Assembly (NCBI GenBank): GCA_030681895.1
Contig: JAUXRI010000270.1
Coordinates: 1 to 64,000, forward strand
DNA: 64,000 bases
Reading direction: 5' to 3'
DNA from: Myxococcales bacterium
GTDB lineage: Bacteria; Myxococcota; Myxococcia; Myxococcales; Myxococcaceae
Below are positions 8,612-16,930 of this stretch, one piece after another. The translations under genes were made by a program, and so were the position numbers. Under the pieces are notes generated by a model. It made no database searches, had not been told where the DNA came from, and was given only the letters and a program-made list of their open reading frames with translations. Position 1 is the stretch's first letter; each line of letters starts with the position of its first letter.

Positions 8612-10275
8612 AGCGCAGAACGTTGCTCGGCGCCGCAGCCGGAACCGCCATCGGCGTGCTCGACTGGCTCTCGTTCTTCCGTCGCGTCGGTGTGCCTGGC
8701 ACCTCGAAGTCGCTCGGCCTCGCCGAAGCCGCCGCGCAGGGCATGGGCGAGCCGCGCTTCCTCATCTACTGGTTCCAGGAAGGCGGCTGGGACAGCTATT
8801 CGATGTTCTCGCCCGTCGACACGCCGAACCACGCGCTGCTCACGATTCCAGCCGGCACGCTGGCGCCGTCACCGACCTGGTCGAATCAAATCTACCGGCC
8901 GCGCGGCTACGGGCCTGCGCTGGGGAGCGCGCTCGCCCCGAGAACGCACGCAGCGACCGGCATCACCTACGGCTACCTCGCTGACGACGGCGCCGAGCTG
9001 TTGCCCGACATGGCCGTCGTGTCGTCGCACCTGGGCAACACGTTCCACTCCGGTGGCCGGTGGGACTACCACTACGGCAAGTACGCCTCGTACACGCCGC
9101 TGACGGCGCAGCGCCGGCCCACCGAGCGCACCGTGATGCAGGCCTTCTGCGAAGCGTACGGCTCGGGCTTCCCGCTCAGTCACGTCAGCTGGCACCGCTG
9201 GCTCTCGGATGGCGAGCTCGAAGAGGCCAACTATCCGGAAGGCACCGGGTACTACGAGAAGCTCGGGCCCGCGTTCGCGCACACCATCTACGGCCGCACG
9301 CCGACCGAGATGCGCAACCGGCTCGCGCTCCTGGGCAACGTGACATCGGCCGCTCGCAACGCCCGCGTGCGCGCGTACACCGAAGACCTGCACACCAACT
9401 TCCTGCGGGACAAGACCGGCGAGTCGGCGCGCGCGTTCGACTCTGCGGTGCGCATCTACAAGCAGCTCAACGGAAGCTCCGGTGTGGTGGTGAACCCCGC
9501 CGCGATGTTCACCGACATGGCGCTGCGCACCGAGTTCGGCGTCACCGCCGCGAACGAGGCGACCAACTCGACGTCGGTGAACGGCAACCCCGCTCGCTCG
9601 AAGGACTCTCCGAGCGTGAACGCTCAGGCGCTGATGACGTACGAGCTGATGACGAAGGGCCTGTCGGTCGGCTTCTGGATCGAGAACCGGCAGATCCGCG
9701 GCTACGACACGCATCAAGACCGCCGCGGCATCATGACCTCGCGCGGGCAGAGTGATCAGAAGACGAGGCTCCGCGATGATCTGTGGACGCCGCTGAAGGC
9801 GCTGGTGGCGAAGCTGAAGGCCACTCCGTACGGCACGAGCGGCAAGTCGTATTGGGACCTGACGACCATCGTGCTCGCCAGCGAGATGGGCCGCACGATT
9901 CAGGGCGACGTGGCGCCGATTCTCGCCTCGAGCGACCCCGACGCGACGAAGTACACGAAGATCATGGAGCAGGACTGCTGCCAGCACTGGCGCGTCAACT
10001 CGGTCGCGTTCCTTGGCGGCAACGTGCAGGGCGGCAAACAGTACGGCCGCGTCGGCACCTCGTCCCTCGAGGGCATTCCGATTCGCCTCACCGATGGCTC
10101 GCTCGACCCGGCCTACAACCCGGTCACTGGCGTGCTCAACGGCACGAAGGACCCCAACAGCGTCATCACCAACGCGGGCAACGTGTACGCCACCGCGCTG
10201 CAGCTCTCGGGCATCAACCCCACGGGCAAGGGGCTCAACACCGCGCCGCCCATGCCGTTCATCAAGAAGCCCTGA
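8608..10275 (+). CDS. DUF1501-family protein, probably Tat-exported
   Basis: This 555-residue protein starts with MKRRTLLGAAAGTAIGVL, a twin-Arg-like signal, and then the body of a DUF1501 (alkaline-phosphatase/sulfatase-fold) protein: FLIYWFQEGGWDSYSMF, HTIYGRTP, GYDTHQDRRG and LASEMGRTIQGD are the expected metal-site-like regions, and HWRVNSVAFLGGNVQGG follows near the end. Family members are exported and lie beside DUF1592/DUF1549 cytochrome proteins; no reaction has been proven for them. Here the ATG overlaps the stop of the preceding lipoprotein gene (ATGA), so both should be made in equal amounts. DUF1552 was considered, but the DTHQ/EMGR signature favours DUF1501. Confidence 0.75.
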   Translation: MKRRTLLGAAAGTAIGVLDWLSFFRRVGVPGTSKSLGLAEAAAQGMGEPRFLIYWFQEGGWDSYSMFSPVDTPNHALLTIPAGTLAPSPTWSNQIYRPRGYGPALGSALAPRTHAATGITYGYLADDGAELLPDMAVVSSHLGNTFHSGGRWDYHYGKYASYTPLTAQRRPTERTVMQAFCEAYGSGFPLSHVSWHRWLSDGELEEANYPEGTGYYEKLGPAFAHTIYGRTPTEMRNRLALLGNVTSAARNARVRAYTEDLHTNFLRDKTGESARAFDSAVRIYKQLNGSSGVVVNPAAMFTDMALRTEFGVTAANEATNSTSVNGNPARSKDSPSVNAQALMTYELMTKGLSVGFWIENRQIRGYDTHQDRRGIMTSRGQSDQKTRLRDDLWTPLKALVAKLKATPYGTSGKSYWDLTTIVLASEMGRTIQGDVAPILASSDPDATKYTKIMEQDCCQHWRVNSVAFLGGNVQGGKQYGRVGTSSLEGIPIRLTDGSLDPAYNPVTGVLNGTKDPNSVITNAGNVYATALQLSGINPTGKGLNTAPPMPFIKKP

Positions 10276-10309
10276 ACTGAAACAAGTCCCCGGGCGCGTG
10301 CGGGGGGGT

Positions 10310-10315
10310 TACATC
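10310..10315 (+). promoter_or_regulatory. Candidate -10 box for ftsH
   Basis: A TTACAT/TACATC stretch ends 6-7 nt before the ATG at 10322, directly after a run of G. The spacing would place the transcription start at the start codon. A weak match, listed with the other boxes of this type. Confidence 0.3.
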
Positions 10316-10321
10316 TCCCAC

Positions 10322-12145
10322 ATGACCCGCGCCGCGTGGATCCGGTTGGTGCTGTTCCTGGTAGCGCTCGGGGTCACCGGCTTCCTCTGGTCGCGCGCGC
10401 TCAAGAGCAAGACCGAGTCGAAGACGGTGTCGTACAGCGAGCTGCTCATCGCCATCGACAAGGACACCGTGTCGGAGGTGCTCGTCGAGAGCGAGCGGCT
10501 GGTCGCGAAGCTCAAGGCGCCGACGGCGGAGGGGAACGCGCAGTCGCTCGTCGCCTCGAGGCTGCCCAACGTCGACGAGCGCGAGCTGGTGACGAGGCTG
10601 TTGGCGAAGGGCATCTCGCTCTCGGGGCACATCGAGCAGAACAGCCTGTGGCCTGCGGTGCTGTCCTCCATCTTCCCGCTGGTGATGCTGTTCTTCCTGT
10701 TCCGCGCCATGGGCGGAATGATGGGCGGCGGGCAGGGCGCAAGGCCCATGAGCTTCGGGAAGAGCCAGGCGAAGATCTTCGACCGCTCCGCCGACAACCC
10801 CACCACCTTCGAAGACGTCGCCGGCGTCGAGGAGTCGAAGAACGAGCTCATCGAGGTGGTGAACTATTTGAAGGATCCCGAGAAGTACCGGGCGGTGGGC
10901 GCGCGCGTGCCGAAGGGCGTGTTGCTGGTCGGTCCACCCGGCACCGGGAAGACGTTGCTGGCCCGCGCGGTGGCCGGCGAGTCGAAGGTGCCGTTCTTCT
11001 CGATGTCGGGCTCGGAGTTCGTCGAGATGTTCGTCGGGGTTGGTGCGAGCCGGGTGCGCGACCTGTTCACGCAGGCGAAGGAGCGCGCGCCCTGCATCGT
11101 CTTCATCGACGAGCTCGACGCGGTGGGGAAGACGCGCGCGGGTGGCGGGGTGTTCGCGGCCAACGAGGAGCGGGAACAGACGCTGAATCAGCTGCTCGTC
11201 GAGATGGACGGCTTCGACGCGAGCGTCGGCATCGTCATCATGGCCGCGACGAATCGGCCCGAGGTGCTCGACAAGGCGCTCCTTCGTGCGGGGCGCTTCG
11301 ACCGGCAGGTGCTCGTCGACCGGCCCGATGTTCGTGGGCGCGAGGCGATTCTTCGCGTGCACGCGAAGCGGCTCACCATGAGCGGGGTCGACCTGAAGCA
11401 GGTCGCCCAACGCACGCCCGGCATGGTGGGGGCCGACCTCGCCAACGTGGTGAACGAGGCCGCACTCGCGTGTGCCCGCCGCGATGGCAAGACGGTCGAG
11501 CAGAGGGACTTCGAAGAGGCCGTCGACCGCATTCAGCTGGGGCTTCGCAAAGACGGCCGCGTGATGAACGAGCAGGAGCGCCGCCGCGTCGCGTGGCACG
11601 AGTCGGGACATGCGCTGGTGGCGCTGTCGGTGAAACACGCCGACCCCGTGCATCGGGTGACCATCATTCCGAGGAGCATCGGCGCGCTCGGCGCCACGCT
11701 GCAGCTGCCGACGGAAGATCGGTATCTGATGACCGAGGAGGAGCTGAAGGACGCGCTCGTCGTGTTGCTGGGTGGAAGAACGGCGGAGGAGATCGTCTTC
11801 ACCGATGTCTCCACCGGCGCGTCGAATGATCTCGAGCGCGCGAGCGAGCTGGCCAGGCAGATGGTGTGCCGGTTCGGGATGTCGGCGCTCGGCGCGCAGA
11901 CGTTCGGAAGGCCGGGTGGCTCGCAGTACCTCGGCGGCGCGGTGTCGTTCGAGGAGCGGAACTTCAGCGAGGCGACGGCGCAGGCCATCGATGAGCAGGT
12001 GCATCGGTTGATTGAAGATGCCCATCAGACCGCGAAGACGGTGCTGAATCAGCGGCGCGCGGTGCTGGATGTGATTGCGAATGCGCTGTTGGAGAAGGAG
12101 ACGCTCGAGCGCGGGGCCCTCGAGGCGCTCGTGCGCGGGAGCTGA
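10322..12145 (+). CDS. ftsH: ATP-dependent zinc metalloprotease FtsH
   Basis: FtsH degrades membrane and regulatory proteins using ATP at the inner membrane. The 607-residue protein has two N-terminal transmembrane helices (about residues 7-24 and 114-130) flanking a small periplasmic domain. The AAA module follows: Walker A GPPGTGKT at about 204-211, Walker B IVFIDELDA, and the second region of homology with ATNRPEVLDKALLRAGRFDRQV. The protease domain has HESGH at about 426-430 (HEAGH in most homologues), and a third zinc ligand Asp is expected in the following region near SNDLERA. The pore FVG loop (EMFVGVGASRVRD) is intact. The start ATG at 10322 gives the normal length. It lies 46 bp after the DUF1501 gene and probably has its own promoter. 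Confidence 0.97.
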   Translation: MTRAAWIRLVLFLVALGVTGFLWSRALKSKTESKTVSYSELLIAIDKDTVSEVLVESERLVAKLKAPTAEGNAQSLVASRLPNVDERELVTRLLAKGISLSGHIEQNSLWPAVLSSIFPLVMLFFLFRAMGGMMGGGQGARPMSFGKSQAKIFDRSADNPTTFEDVAGVEESKNELIEVVNYLKDPEKYRAVGARVPKGVLLVGPPGTGKTLLARAVAGESKVPFFSMSGSEFVEMFVGVGASRVRDLFTQAKERAPCIVFIDELDAVGKTRAGGGVFAANEEREQTLNQLLVEMDGFDASVGIVIMAATNRPEVLDKALLRAGRFDRQVLVDRPDVRGREAILRVHAKRLTMSGVDLKQVAQRTPGMVGADLANVVNEAALACARRDGKTVEQRDFEEAVDRIQLGLRKDGRVMNEQERRRVAWHESGHALVALSVKHADPVHRVTIIPRSIGALGATLQLPTEDRYLMTEEELKDALVVLLGGRTAEEIVFTDVSTGASNDLERASELARQMVCRFGMSALGAQTFGRPGGSQYLGGAVSFEERNFSEATAQAIDEQVHRLIEDAHQTAKTVLNQRRAVLDVIANALLEKETLERGALEALVRGS

Positions 12146-12270
12146 GCGCTTGGCTGTCGTGTCGGCTGTGTCGTCGAGGCCCGCGCCACGCAGACGCTCG
12201 CCGCCGTTGCCGGAATGAGCGCGCGTGGCATCGAGATGGACGCACGCTGCGCAGGGAGCGGCACCTCCGA

Positions 12271-12551
12271 TGGTCGCTCGAGGCAGACGGCCCGAGTGAG
12301 CGAGGAATCCAGACAGCGCAGGCCTCGGAACTCGGCCGGGCCCGCGACACCACGTCCGCGCTGCTCCTGGCGCCGATTCAACAGCGGCCGCTCCGCCTGG
12401 GCTGATGCTCCCATCCATTGGCCGCTCGAAGCGGACGGCCCGAGTGAGCGAGGAATCCAGGCAGCGCAGGGCTCGAACTCGGCCAGGGCCCAGCGACACC
12501 ACGACCGCGCTTCTCCGAGGCCGATTCAACAGCGGCCGCTCCGTCTGAGGT
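12271..12551. repeat. Two-copy tandem repeat, 148-bp period
   Basis: Copy 1 starts at 12271 and copy 2 at 12419. Both contain the blocks CCCGAGTGAGCGAGGAATCC and GATTCAACAGCGGCCGCTCC, 148 bp apart, with small indels between them; about 130 bp of each copy align. Copy 1 is followed by about 17 bp not present after copy 2. The repeat has no coding signature on either strand. A related fragment, GATGGCCCGAGTGAAGGAGCC, occurs near 18338, suggesting a dispersed element. Confidence 0.75.
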
Positions 12552-12708
12552 CCTTCTCCCGGCGCTCGGGAGCTCACGCTCGGTGCCTCCTGCTCATCGC
12601 TTCGTTGGTGGTGAGCTGGTCAGGCGCCGGGCAGGCAGTCGCCGACTGATTCGCTCGCAGCCCGAGCTCGCTCGTCACGGGAACTTCGGATCTGTCACAC
12701 CGCACATC

Positions 12709-12920
12709 CTGATCGGGTTCGCGCGCCGCACCGATGCGGACAGCTGAGCGCGGCGGAGACGACGTTCCGAACACGTCTCGTCCGCGACTCCAGTGAGGTC
12801 GCGGTTGACACAAAATCACGTCAACCGCGATGCGCCCCGAGTCCCGGAGGAGACGTGTTCCAGGAGTCGCGCGCCTCGCGCTCTTCTCCCAGGTCATCGC
12901 TGGCGTCGGCACTCGATCAG
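12709..12920. repeat. 212-bp imperfect palindrome with perfect 11-bp core stem
   Basis: The two arms (12709-12809 and 12820-12920) are mirror images around a 10-nt loop. The inner 11 bp pair perfectly (12799-12809 with 12820-12830), a block at 12769-12779 pairs perfectly with 12850-12860, and the tips (12709-12718 with 12911-12920) match at 9 of 10 positions. Without gaps, about 62 of 101 arm positions are complementary. All blocks share the same centre, so the symmetry is not by chance alignment of separate short repeats. It could form a cruciform or a structured RNA. Confidence 0.7.
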
Positions 12921-13180
12921 CTCGAGAGCCTCGCGCGTTCGGAACTTCGGTGAAGGCTCGCGCGGGTGTCGGTCAGGCCCTTAATCTCGCAGGTGGGGCG
13001 GCTCGTTCTGTGATTTCGCCTCCCTGCCACGCGGGTACGGCGCGAATGCAGTTCGCGTGTCGCGCGTGTCAGCCCTCGGCCCCGCTCTCTCAGGCCAGCG
13101 GTGTGGTGACGCACGCCATCGACGTGGTTGGACGGTCATCCCGCGCGAGCACCCTCATGCGCTCGTCGAAGACAGGAGCA

Positions 13181-13831
13181 TCAGCGCCCCTTGCGGCGGC
13201 CGGACGAACGCGGCTTCTCCACGGCCGGCACTCGTTTCCACTGCTCAGCGGTGACACCGAACTCTCGCCGTGCATGGCGCTTTGCGAACGAGAGGCTCGT
13301 CGCGTGGCTCCCGTTATCGAACAGCACCGAGTCCTCGATGGACGACGGGTAGCGGTACCGAAGGAGGAACAGCTTGTCTGGCGCGTACCGCACGATCTGC
13401 AATTCGAGCGGTGGTGGTCGCGCGCGGCCCAGCCCATCGGTTCCCGTCTTTCCCGTTGCCTTGTTCCGGCTCAGCAGACGGGCTCGCGCAAGGACCTGGG
13501 GCGTCACCTGCCGGTACTCATCAACGAGCTCGAAGAAGAGGTCGAGACGACGTTGCCCCTCTCGGACCGCTCGGTGAATCGCGTCGGCCCAGCCCAGAGA
13601 CGTCGACCAACCGCGGCGAAGCCGAACCCAGGAGAGAAAGGTGCGATCGAATCGGGGCGTCGGTTCTTCGATGCGATGAATGGAGATGGCGGCTTCGTAG
13701 CCCCAGATCATCGACTCGAGGCTGGCGAGCGAGTTGCCGTCTCTCAGGTACATCCCGGGCCGCTGCCGGACCTCGTCGAGCCAGTCAAAGATGTTCGAGG
13801 CGATACTCACGTGCCACGTCGGGACTGTCAC
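13181..13831 (-). CDS. Uncharacterised protein (RPGMYL motif)
   Basis: A 216-residue soluble protein I do not recognise. The N-terminal third has the phrase FDWLDEVRQRPGMYLRDGN followed by SLESMIWGYEAAISIH, a helix-strand pattern I associate with small uncharacterised proteins found in varied bacteria, sometimes near contact-dependent toxin/immunity genes; no toxin gene is seen here. The middle is Trp- and Arg-rich (FLSWVRLRRGWSTSLGW). The last 20 residues are basic (EKPRSSGRRKGR). The start is a GTG at 13831 with GGAG about 10 nt upstream. It ends near the non-coding repeat region and is 33 bp downstream of the RTX-like lipoprotein gene on the same strand. Codon use looks native. Confidence 0.55.
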   Translation of the reverse strand: MTVPTWHVSIASNIFDWLDEVRQRPGMYLRDGNSLASLESMIWGYEAAISIHRIEEPTPRFDRTFLSWVRLRRGWSTSLGWADAIHRAVREGQRRLDLFFELVDEYRQVTPQVLARARLLSRNKATGKTGTDGLGRARPPPLELQIVRYAPDKLFLLRYRYPSSIEDSVLFDNGSHATSLSFAKRHARREFGVTAEQWKRVPAVEKPRSSGRRKGR

Positions 13832-13864
13832 GAACGCCAGTCTCCGCTGCCCAGCACTCTTTCG

Positions 13865-15481
13865 CTACAGCTCGCAGGTCACGCCCACCGGCACGGCACC
13901 GGCTCCGATGAGAATGTCGCTGCCGTCTCCGCAATCCACCGCATCGGAGCCGCCGTTCGTCTCGACGAAGTCATCACCACCTGCGCTCGAGAACGTGTCG
14001 AGCTGCGTGCTGCCCCAGAGATGATTGTTGAGCCCGTTGCCCAACACCGTGCACGCCGACGCCGTCGGACATGCGAGGTCTTCCACATCGAGCCCGATGC
14101 GTTTGCCCTGCGTCGATGACGCCACTTCATCCATGCGAACGTCGAGGCTCGCGCCGAACGCGGTGAAGTCGACCCGGTCGACGCCCGCGCCGCCGGTGAA
14201 CACGTCTGCACCCGCGCCGATGCCAGCCGACGCTCCCACGATGAACGTGTCATCGCCCGCGCCGCCGTTGAGCGAGTCGGAGCCACCACCTCCAGTGATC
14301 CGGTTGTCGAGCGCATTGCCGGTGACGGTGCACACGACCGCTGCGGTGGGACAGATGAGGTGCTCCACGTCGTTGCGAATCGTGTCGCTCTCGGTGGCCG
14401 CCGCGTTGCCATCGTTCGCGGCGTTCAAGTCCATCGTCACGGTCACCGCTTCGAGCCGCGCGCCGTAGTCCACCGTGTCCGCACCTGCTTCGCCGTACAC
14501 CGTGTCCGCGCCTGCGCCCGTCGAGGCCAACAGCCCCATGCGGAATACGTCGTCGCCTGCGCCTCCGTAGAACGTCTGCGCGCCAGTCCACCCGGTGAAC
14601 GCGTCTGCGCCCGAGCCGCCGATGACGACCTCGACGTCCGCGCCGACGTCATCGCTCTCTCCCGCCGCGCCATCGTTTGCGCCCGCGCCCAACGTCACCG
14701 TCACTGGCGTGGAGCGCGAAGCCCACGTCACGGTGTCGACGTCGGCGCCGCCTGAGTACGTATCCGCATCGAGCTCCGACGCGCCGCCGGACATCGTGTC
14801 GTTGCCACTGTCTCCAAACAGCGCATCGTCTCCGTCACCGCCGGTGAGCGTGTCTTTCCCGGGCCCGCCGTACACCGTGAGGCCGAGCGCGCTCCCACAT
14901 GCACCGCCGAGGTTTCCACCACCCGCGGCCGAGAACACGTCGTCGCCATCGCCGAGCGTGACGACGACTGAGCTTACGTTCACCAGAGTCAGGTCGCGCA
15001 GCCCGTCACCCGTCGTGTCCCACCCCAGCGCGCCAGCACGCATCGTGTCCCTCAGCGGGCTGCCACGGAGCTGCAAGACATCCGTGCCTCCACCGCCGAG
15101 GTCGAGGCTCACCGCCGCCGCCGTCGCGGAGCCCTTCAGGAATGTTCCATTCGTGAAGTCGAGCAGGAGCGTCTCGCTCCCCGACACGTCTCCACTCACC
15201 GTCGCGCGCAGCGCCGTCGTGCTCTTCGCGAAGGTGCCGCCGCCGTCACACGTCTCGCCGTTGATCAACAAGGCGGAGTCCGAGACCCGCCGCTCCACGT
15301 GCGCGAACTCGCTCGCCGCGAGGACGATGGTCATCGCTCCCGACGCCGGCGTGAAGACACACGGCGTCAGGAGCGGCGCGAGCCCCTGCCGAGACGCCTG
15401 ATTGGGCGACTCCACGTGGACGACACCATCTCCGCACCCGCAGAGAAACCCCAGGACGCTGGCGCGAACAAAAGACGGCAT
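13865..15481 (-). CDS. RTX-like calcium-binding repeat lipoprotein
   Basis: This 538-residue exported protein starts at the ATG at 15481, which has GGAGG 4 nt upstream; an in-frame start at 15514 lacks one. The signal peptide ends in FLCGCGDG, a likely lipobox. From about residue 170 onwards the sequence is made of hemolysin-type nonapeptides of the GGxGxDxLxG kind (GGPGKDTLTGGDGDDALFGDSGNDTM, broken across turns; GGAGDDVFRMG; GGAGDDTFIVG), which fold as calcium-binding beta rolls. Three related 90-residue stretches carry ESDDVGADVEV, ESDTIRNDVEH and GKRIGLDVEDL, each followed by a Cys-containing segment, which indicates duplication. It is probably anchored at the cell surface. No type I secretion genes are nearby, in line with lipoprotein rather than RTX export. 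Confidence 0.8.
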   Translation of the reverse strand: MPSFVRASVLGFLCGCGDGVVHVESPNQASRQGLAPLLTPCVFTPASGAMTIVLAASEFAHVERRVSDSALLINGETCDGGGTFAKSTTALRATVSGDVSGSETLLLDFTNGTFLKGSATAAAVSLDLGGGGTDVLQLRGSPLRDTMRAGALGWDTTGDGLRDLTLVNVSSVVVTLGDGDDVFSAAGGGNLGGACGSALGLTVYGGPGKDTLTGGDGDDALFGDSGNDTMSGGASELDADTYSGGADVDTVTWASRSTPVTVTLGAGANDGAAGESDDVGADVEVVIGGSGADAFTGWTGAQTFYGGAGDDVFRMGLLASTGAGADTVYGEAGADTVDYGARLEAVTVTMDLNAANDGNAAATESDTIRNDVEHLICPTAAVVCTVTGNALDNRITGGGGSDSLNGGAGDDTFIVGASAGIGAGADVFTGGAGVDRVDFTAFGASLDVRMDEVASSTQGKRIGLDVEDLACPTASACTVLGNGLNNHLWGSTQLDTFSSAGGDDFVETNGGSDAVDCGDGSDILIGAGAVPVGVTCEL

Positions 15482-15523
15482 GGGACCTCCCCACACCGTC
15501 TTCGACACGCTCACCGTCTCTCT

Positions 15524-16444
15524 TCAGGCCAGCTTCGCGACGATGCCCTCGGACACTTCCCAGAGCTTCTTCGCCACGGCCGCGTCCTCCGCGTCACTCC
15601 GGGGCTTCGCCACGTTCACGTCGGCCCAGTACTTCCCCGTGACGCCAGCGGCCTTCGGGCTCGCCGCCACGTACACCTCGGTCGCCGTCCCTTGCGGCAC
15701 CGACTTCTGGAACAACGAGCCGAAGACGCCGAACACCGTGTTCGCCACCGGGTTCATGTGCCGAGAGAGGTTGGTGCGAATGACGCCGGGGTGCACCGCG
15801 TTCGCCGTCTTCTTCGTGCCCTCGAAGCGGCGCGCGAGCTCCTTCGCGAAGAGCAGGTTCGCCATCTTCGACTGGCCGTACATCTTCCACGCGCCGTAGT
15901 CCTTGTCGCCCGAGAGGTTGTCGAACTCGATGCCGCCCTTCGGCGCCATGCTGTGCGCGCTGCTGGTGAGCATCACCACGCGGCCCTCCTCGGTGAGCTG
16001 CTCCAGCAAGCCCGTCACGAGCATGAAGTGGCCGATGTGGTTGGTGAAGAACTGCAGCTCGTAGCCGAACGCCTTCTCGAGCTTCGGCAGCGCCATGATG
16101 CCCGCGTTGGCGATGATGGCGTCGAGCTTCAGGCCCTGACGTTTCACCTCGGCCACGCACGCGCGCACGCTCGCCGGATCTGCCAGCTCACACGCCATCG
16201 GAATGGTGGAGCCCGTCACGCTCGCGCAGGCCTCCTTCGCCTTCTCCATGGAGCGCGCCGTGCCGACGACCCGCGCGCCGCGCAGCGCCAACACCCGCAT
16301 CGCCTCGAGCCCCAGGCCCGAGTTGCAGCCCGTCACCAGCATCGTCTTGCCGGCCAGTGAGACGCCGTCGGTGGCCTGCTCGGCGGTCGTGCCGTAGCCG
16401 AGGCCGTTGACGCCCTTCGAGGTGAACAGTTCGTACAGAGACAT
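15524..16444 (-). CDS. Short-chain dehydrogenase/reductase
   Basis: A 306-residue NAD(P)-dependent oxidoreductase. The Rossmann glycine motif TGCNSGLG is at about residues 37-44, followed by an Arg in the next strand (VGTARS) that favours NADP. The structural motif NAGIM is near residue 110, and the catalytic residues are Ser in LTSSAHS, then Tyr and Lys in WKMYGQSK (about 165-180). The sequence resembles the retinol-dehydrogenase/WW-oxidoreductase branch, so the substrate may be a lipid alcohol, but this is a guess. The start at 16444 (GGAG 4 nt upstream) is chosen over one at 16549, which adds 35 residues without homology. It stands alone, between the RTX-like gene and a 486-bp gap. Confidence 0.85.
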   Translation of the reverse strand: MSLYELFTSKGVNGLGYGTTAEQATDGVSLAGKTMLVTGCNSGLGLEAMRVLALRGARVVGTARSMEKAKEACASVTGSTIPMACELADPASVRACVAEVKRQGLKLDAIIANAGIMALPKLEKAFGYELQFFTNHIGHFMLVTGLLEQLTEEGRVVMLTSSAHSMAPKGGIEFDNLSGDKDYGAWKMYGQSKMANLLFAKELARRFEGTKKTANAVHPGVIRTNLSRHMNPVANTVFGVFGSLFQKSVPQGTATEVYVAASPKAAGVTGKYWADVNVAKPRSDAEDAAVAKKLWEVSEGIVAKLA

Positions 16445-16930
16445 GGCGCTCCAGTGCTGAAAGTGAGGCGGTCGAGTAGCCGCCTCGCTGCACCGGCGCT
16501 CGTTCGCGTGACACCAGGTTGTCAGCGCCCCTCGTGCGTTTTGTGTCACCCCGTCACGGTGGCAGCGCGTGGCGCACCCGAAGGCCCCGTCTTCTCGGTG
16601 GGTTGGAAGGCGGCACGTGACTTGCGAATGCCTCCTCCCGCAACAAGCGGATCAGCACAGACCAACCACTGAAGGAGGTGCACGGAACGACCTGCGGCAG
16701 CCACTCCAGCCGCGCCCACCGAAGCCACGTGTCCCACGACCGGCCAGTCGCCCTTGATGCAGGTGAGCCCGCTCCCGGCCCACCATCGTCGTCAGGGGCA
16801 GGCGCGAGGCAACGGTGCACCACGACGCGTCGACGACCCGCGAGCCCGCTTCACGTCTGGGCGCTCGCCCACCCGAGTCGACGCGTCGTGTCTCGTTTTT
16901 TGAAGGCCGCTCAGGCGGCGCCGAGCCTGA
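16445..16930. other. Non-coding gap with one strong stem-loop
   Basis: The 486 bp between the SDR start and the PrsW stop contain no convincing gene. A GGAGG at 16673-16677 precedes a GTG that opens a 118-codon frame, but the spacing is wrong and the peptide is low-complexity. The only clear structure is the inverted repeat at 16821-16890. The promoter for the SDR gene should be in the first 100 bp; no clear boxes were seen. Confidence 0.6.
16821..16900 (+). terminator. 14-bp inverted repeat followed by T-run (terminator-like on plus strand)
   Basis: CACGACGCGTCGAC at 16821-16834 and its exact complement at 16877-16890 enclose 42 nt that contain a further GCGAGC/GCTCGC pair. The right arm is followed by TCTCGTTTTTT (16891-16901). 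On the plus strand this looks like an intrinsic terminator, but no plus-strand gene lies upstream. It might instead end an unrecognised transcript or serve the opposite gene as a boundary. Confidence 0.5.

Larger units (their letters stand above)
12146..13180. other. Non-coding kilobase carrying repeats
   Basis: No convincing gene lies between ftsH and the next minus-strand gene. Reading frames here are low-complexity, Arg/Ser/Ala-rich, lack start signals and look like chance products of high GC. The region holds a two-copy tandem repeat (12271-12551) and a long imperfect palindrome (12709-12920), each listed separately. I see nothing else in the remaining 260 bp up to 13180. Confidence 0.7.

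Noticed and set aside
8608..12145. DUF1501 gene and ftsH as one operon
   Set aside because: 46 bp apart, a likely own promoter, and unrelated functions; possible readthrough cannot be excluded.
12439..12530. tRNA-like fragment (GCTCGAACTCGG) in the repeat
   Set aside because: Reminiscent of a T-loop but with no cloverleaf or CCA end; no tRNA gene seen.
10262..12577. 771-codon minus-strand frame opposite ftsH
   Set aside because: The plus strand encodes complete FtsH; this frame has no motif.
12215..12649. 144-codon plus-strand frame in the repeat region
   Set aside because: It consists of the 148-bp repeat read as protein, without ribosome site; third-base use looks random.
12830..14119. 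429-codon plus-strand frame opposite the gene at 13181
   Set aside because: The minus strand shows a better protein with a GTG and GGAG; this one is low-complexity.
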